NCBI GenBank assembly: GCA_949295905.1
Contig: CASFNA010000007.1
Span: 1 to 64,000, forward strand
Direction of reading: 5' to 3'
Source: an uncultured Prevotellaceae bacterium
GTDB lineage: Bacteria > Bacteroidota > Bacteroidia > Bacteroidales > Bacteroidaceae
DNA: 64,000 nt
A program made the position numbers and the translations under genes. Each line of letters opens with the position of its first letter. Positions within the stretch are counted from its first letter, which is position 1. Shown one piece after another: positions 61,232 through 64,000 of this stretch. The notes under the pieces are model-generated. The model was not told where the DNA came from. It was given only the letters and a program-made list of their open reading frames with translations, and searched no databases.

Positions 61232-62026
61232 TCACACACTCACTTCGGCCTTGATGTGCGGCCAAGGGTTATAGTTCTCAAGCTTGAAGTCTTCGTATTT
61301 GAAGTCGAAAATGTCCTTTACGTCGGGGTTGAGCGTCATTGTAGGCAGCTGACGAGGTTCACGCGTAAGCTGCAGTTTGACCTGTTCAAGATGGTTGAGG
61401 TACAGGTGCGTGTCACCCGTTGTATGTATGAAGTCGCCCGGCTTCAGCCCCGTTACCTGCGCCATCATCATCAGCAGCAAGGCGTAAGACGCTATGTTGA
61501 ACGGCACTCCGAGGAAAGTGTCGGCGCTGCGCTGGTAAAGCTGTAGGCTAAGGCGGCCGTCAGCCACGTAGAACTGGAACAGACAGTGGCACGGCGGCAG
61601 GTGCATCTGGTTGATTTCGGCCACGTTCCACGCGCTCACTATCATGCGGCGCGAGTCGGGATTGTGGCGGATTTGCTCCACAACATTCCTGATTTGGTCT
61701 ATATGTCCGCCGTCGTAATCGGGCCACGAGCGCCACTGGTGACCGTAAACGGGGCCGAGTTCGCCGTCCTCCCCTGCCCATTCGTCCCAAATGCTTACGC
61801 CATGCTCTTGCAGATACTTCACATTCGTGTCGCCCCGCAAGAACCAAAGCAGCTCGTAGATGATTGATTTCAGATGCAGTTTCTTCGTCGTAAGCAGCGG
61901 AAAACCGTCTTCAAGGTTGAACCGCATCTGGTTTCCGAAGATGCTGATAGTGCCCGTTCCCGTGCGGTCGTGCTTCTTAACGCCTTCCGTCATTATGCGG
62001 TCGAGCAGGTCGAGATATTGTTTCAT
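61232..62026 (-). CDS. thyA: Thymidylate synthase
   Basis: A 264-residue enzyme, exactly the E. coli length, with the ATG at 62026; the longer frame translates a repeat. Motifs: [28 protein letters not shown], split here; the catalytic Cys in [12 protein letters not shown] at about 146; [32 protein letters not shown]. It methylates dUMP with methylene-tetrahydrofolate. Confidence 0.96.
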   Translation of the reverse strand: MKQYLDLLDRIMTEGVKKHDRTGTGTISIFGNQMRFNLEDGFPLLTTKKLHLKSIIYELLWFLRGDTNVKYLQEHGVSIWDEWAGEDGELGPVYGHQWRSWPDYDGGHIDQIRNVVEQIRHNPDSRRMIVSAWNVAEINQMHLPPCHCLFQFYVADGRLSLQLYQRSADTFLGVPFNIASYALLLMMMAQVTGLKPGDFIHTTGDTHLYLNHLEQVKLQLTREPRQLPTMTLNPDVKDIFDFKYEDFKLENYNPWPHIKAEVSV

Positions 62027-62097
62027 TATTCCATTATTTATCTGGAAAACAGGCCGGATAAGCCCGATTGGCCGAATAAGCCAATAGAGGCATGGCA

Positions 62098-62131
62098 TAT
62101 TTTCTTAACTCTTAATTTTTAACTCTTAATT
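62098..62131. repeat. Single A-family arm at the end of the rRNA methyltransferase gene
   Basis: TTTCTTAACTCTTAATTTTT and on, ending across the TAA stop of the methyltransferase gene (62126-62128). Left of it, 62050-62090, are GGCCGGATAAGCCCGATTGG words with no partner. Confidence 0.6.
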
Positions 62132-63547
62132 CAATACTTCGTTGCATCCCTCCGGCGTGTGCGAGCTTTTTATTTTCCATTCAGCCGGATACAGATTGTT
62201 GGCGCGGTTGCCGATGTTCTTCTCGAAACCGAGCGGCACGCCCCTATACGTCATGAGGACATGTCCGCGCGGCGTATCAGAGGGCAACGGCACTGCCTCC
62301 TTGCGCAGATAGCAAAGAGCCTGGCCGTAGTCAAGCTCCACACTGGGGAAAGCCGACGCGTCAAGGCATATTGACAGGGCAAGGGCTTGCGACGGAATGA
62401 CATCTTTTCCCTTGACTTCGCCGAGCGGTACGCCGGCTGACAGGACCTTGAGACTTTTCCGCGCCGCATCATAAAACGGTTTCCACAGGCGTGGTATAGC
62501 CGTGACAGTATTGCCGTCAACGACTATCTCAAAACCGTCAGGCTGCCTTAACCACTTCTTGCAAGTATCAGCAACAGCACTGCCGCCCCCTTGCCTGCGC
62601 TCCTTCCCGGCCTTCCTGCCCTTCACACGGCCGTCACCGGCAGGCTCGTCGCCCGTCTTCCACATCACGGCCATGAACAAACCTTCGCCCTGCGTGCGTC
62701 CTGGAAGGAAACGGTACACGGACTTGTCGAAGCCAGGAAGCACCGAACCTTTGATGCCCCAACGCCCATCCGTGTCAACGGCGAGCACCTCCGCGCCCAG
62801 CTCTTCGCACATGTAGGCTACGTTCTCCTCGTCTTCCTTGGTGTTGAAGGTACACGTAGAATAGACGAACAGCCCTCCCGGGCGCAGGCAGCACCATGCG
62901 TCGGCCACTATTTCGCGCTGCAACCGCCAGCACTTCTCCACGTTCTGCAAGCTCCACTCGCCTATAGCGGCCTGGTCTTTGCGGAACATTCCCTCGCCAG
63001 AACACGGCACGTCGGCCAGCACAACGTCGAACTGGAGGCCGCTGCGGCGGAAGTCCTGCGGATAATTGTTTGTCACTATCGTGTCAGGATGGCCCTGCTT
63101 CTGCACGTTTTCGGCCAACACCTGCGCACGCTGGCGCACCGGCTCGTTGCTAACAAGCAGGCTGCCTTCAGCCAGGGCGGCGCGCGCCACGGTAGACTTT
63201 CCTCCCGGAGCGGCGCACAGGTCGAGCATCCTCACAGGCCCACCGGCGGCATACTGGCGCAGCACGCGGTCGAGAAACATCGACGATGCCTCCTGCACGT
63301 AATACATCCCGGCGTGAAGCATCGGGTCGAACGTGAAATTTGGCCGCGCCTCAAGATACAACCCGTCCTTGCACCAAGGCACACAGCCCGTGCATCCGGC
63401 CACTTCAAAGCCCCTGTCTTGGCATTTCCAAGGGTTCAGCCTTATGCTCACGGGCGGCTCGGCGGCAAGCCCCTGCTCCAGGGTTTTCCACAGCCCGTCG
63501 CCAAGGGCGGCTTTCGTCTGCTTGATAAAGTCTTCCGGCAGCGTCAT
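62126..63547 (-). CDS. rsmF: 16S rRNA m5C methyltransferase (RsmF/NOL1-NOP2-Sun family)
   Basis: A 473-residue RNA cytosine-C5 methyltransferase; I use the ATG at 63547. SAM site MLDLCAAPGGKSTVARAAL at about 115-133; catalytic cysteines in LADVPCSGEGMFRKDQAAIG and VYSTCTFNTKEDEENVAYM. The C-terminal part (about 300-470) is the PUA-like RNA-binding half of YebU/RsmF. RsmF methylates C1407 of 16S rRNA in E. coli. Confidence 0.88.
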   Translation of the reverse strand: MTLPEDFIKQTKAALGDGLWKTLEQGLAAEPPVSIRLNPWKCQDRGFEVAGCTGCVPWCKDGLYLEARPNFTFDPMLHAGMYYVQEASSMFLDRVLRQYAAGGPVRMLDLCAAPGGKSTVARAALAEGSLLVSNEPVRQRAQVLAENVQKQGHPDTIVTNNYPQDFRRSGLQFDVVLADVPCSGEGMFRKDQAAIGEWSLQNVEKCWRLQREIVADAWCCLRPGGLFVYSTCTFNTKEDEENVAYMCEELGAEVLAVDTDGRWGIKGSVLPGFDKSVYRFLPGRTQGEGLFMAVMWKTGDEPAGDGRVKGRKAGKERRQGGGSAVADTCKKWLRQPDGFEIVVDGNTVTAIPRLWKPFYDAARKSLKVLSAGVPLGEVKGKDVIPSQALALSICLDASAFPSVELDYGQALCYLRKEAVPLPSDTPRGHVLMTYRGVPLGFEKNIGNRANNLYPAEWKIKSSHTPEGCNEVLN

Positions 63548-63765
63548 GCAAGATATTTGTATATGCTTGTATTGCAAAGGTCATGCAACAAAGTGCAAAG
63601 TTAATAATTATTTTAAAGTTATCAAATAAAATGTCGGTTGATTGACCGTGTGTACGTGATTTAAAGCCCTATGCAACAACGGTCAGCCCCATTTGCGTCC
63701 GGCAGGTTGTATCGTTGTCAGCGGATTTCAGCCCGGAACATAACTACCTGATAATCAGGCATCAT

Positions 63766-63846
63766 GCAAAAGGCCGTCTTTCACATGATGAAAGACGGCC
63801 TTTTGCTGTTCGATTGACGGCCTTTTACAACGTGAAAGGCCGTCAG
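63766..63846. repeat. GACGGCCTTTT-family palindromic mosaic, copy R9
   Basis: GCAAAAGGCCGTCTTTC (63766-63782) and GAAAGACGGCCTTTTGC (63790-63806) make a perfect 17 bp stem with a 7 nt loop, followed by CGATTGACGGCCTTTTAC and GTGAAAGGCCGTCAG. The stop codon of the adjacent aminotransferase gene (63843-63845) is the TGA of TGACGGCC. Confidence 0.9.
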
Positions 63847-64000
63847 TTGAAACCGTTTAACAAACTTATCACCTTGTCAACCTCCTCTTCCTGCATGGTC
63901 TGGTTCAGCGGAATGCTCAGCTCCTCACGGTGGATGCGCTCGGTGACAGGCAGATTAAGCACGCCAAGCTCTGTATAACAGTGCTGCCTGTGTGGCGGTA
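63843..64000 (-). CDS. DegT/DnrJ/EryC1-type aminotransferase, C-terminal end (partial)
   Basis: Only the last 52 codons are in the window. Reading leftwards: ...PPHRQHCYTELGVLNLPVTE, then RIHREELSIPLNQTMQEEEV, then DKVISLLNGFN and stop. The H-x-x-x-x-Y, LPVTE, LSIPL and EEEVDKVI pattern is typical of the end of PLP-dependent sugar aminotransferases of this family. Its sugar and pathway lie outside the window. Confidence 0.6.
   Translation of the reverse strand, partial: PPHRQHCYTELGVLNLPVTERIHREELSIPLNQTMQEEEVDKVISLLNGFN

Overview
The window looks like chromosomal DNA of a Bacteroidota bacterium, most likely order Bacteroidales and probably the Prevotella group (the family placement is inference). 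Direct evidence: the 5' end of a Bacteroidales-like 16S rRNA gene at the left edge; many promoters of the Bacteroidota type (TTG, about 20 nt, TAnnTTTG) and few purine-rich ribosome sites; a probable type IX secretion (T9SS) cargo protein and a PorE-like envelope protein; and several families typical of this phylum (NigD-like, DUF4831, DUF4492 next to cydAB, DUF5056). I see no prophage, CRISPR array, integrase or transposase. The genes are mostly core housekeeping and envelope functions, densely packed.

Layout. 1-770: start of an rRNA operon reading left, its promoter, and a gene-free stretch with a repeat and a terminator. 771-5752: a large secreted T9SS-type protein and a membrane-bound TPR/AraC regulator. 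5989-9904: an apparent operon of ECF sigma factor, one-pass outer-membrane-barrel protein and a lysine exporter split into two genes, preceded by a NigD-like lipoprotein. 10055-16026: DUF4831 lipoprotein, NAD(P)HX repair enzyme, hpt, adk, obg, pgeF. 16065-22245: GH53 galactanase, EamA transporter, DUF4253 protein, an AAA/DUF4143 ATPase, flavin reductase, AlkZ-related protein. 22250-28259: a TolC/HlyD/two-permease export operon led by a coiled-coil membrane protein. 28481-31570: DUF4492-cydA-cydB. 31737-38427: Mrp, TrmB, IlvE, XseB, XseA and a subtilisin-like protease. 39243-44139: LUD protein, topoisomerase III, PorE-like lipoprotein. 44262-45840: ECF sigma factor, DUF5056 protein and a DUF6249-like membrane protein. 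46186-51622: MATE pump, cytidylate-kinase-like protein, phosphoesterase, RmlB, small hypothetical, PurT. 51710-55320: acetyltransferase, two aldo/keto reductases and a divergent AraC regulator. 55464-63547: tRNA-Ser(GGA), two tiny membrane proteins (one frameshifted), an ExbB/ExbD operon, Lrp regulator, TlpA-like protein, FolA, ThyA, an rRNA m5C methyltransferase. 63843-64000: C-terminal end of a DegT/DnrJ-type aminotransferase.

The most unusual content is between the genes. (1) At nine loci there is a mosaic of short palindromes built on the word GACGGCCTTTT, often forming perfect 15-17 bp hairpins. They sit in divergent, co-directional and convergent gaps alike, so they are not simply terminators. 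(2) At least a dozen other gene gaps are filled almost exactly by a pair of inverted arms, each arm made of 7-8 nt words repeated in tandem. At least five unrelated word families share this architecture. In one case an arm lies inside the reading frame of xseA, in others the arm supplies a gene's stop codon. (3) A 277 bp element with nested inverted repeats sits inside one of the GACGGCCTTTT mosaics, flanked by a 10 bp direct repeat as if it had transposed there. Candidate operators are visible between nnr and hpt, upstream of the DUF4143 ATPase, and between the aldo/keto reductases and their AraC regulator. All functional assignments come from reading the sequence; no database search was run.
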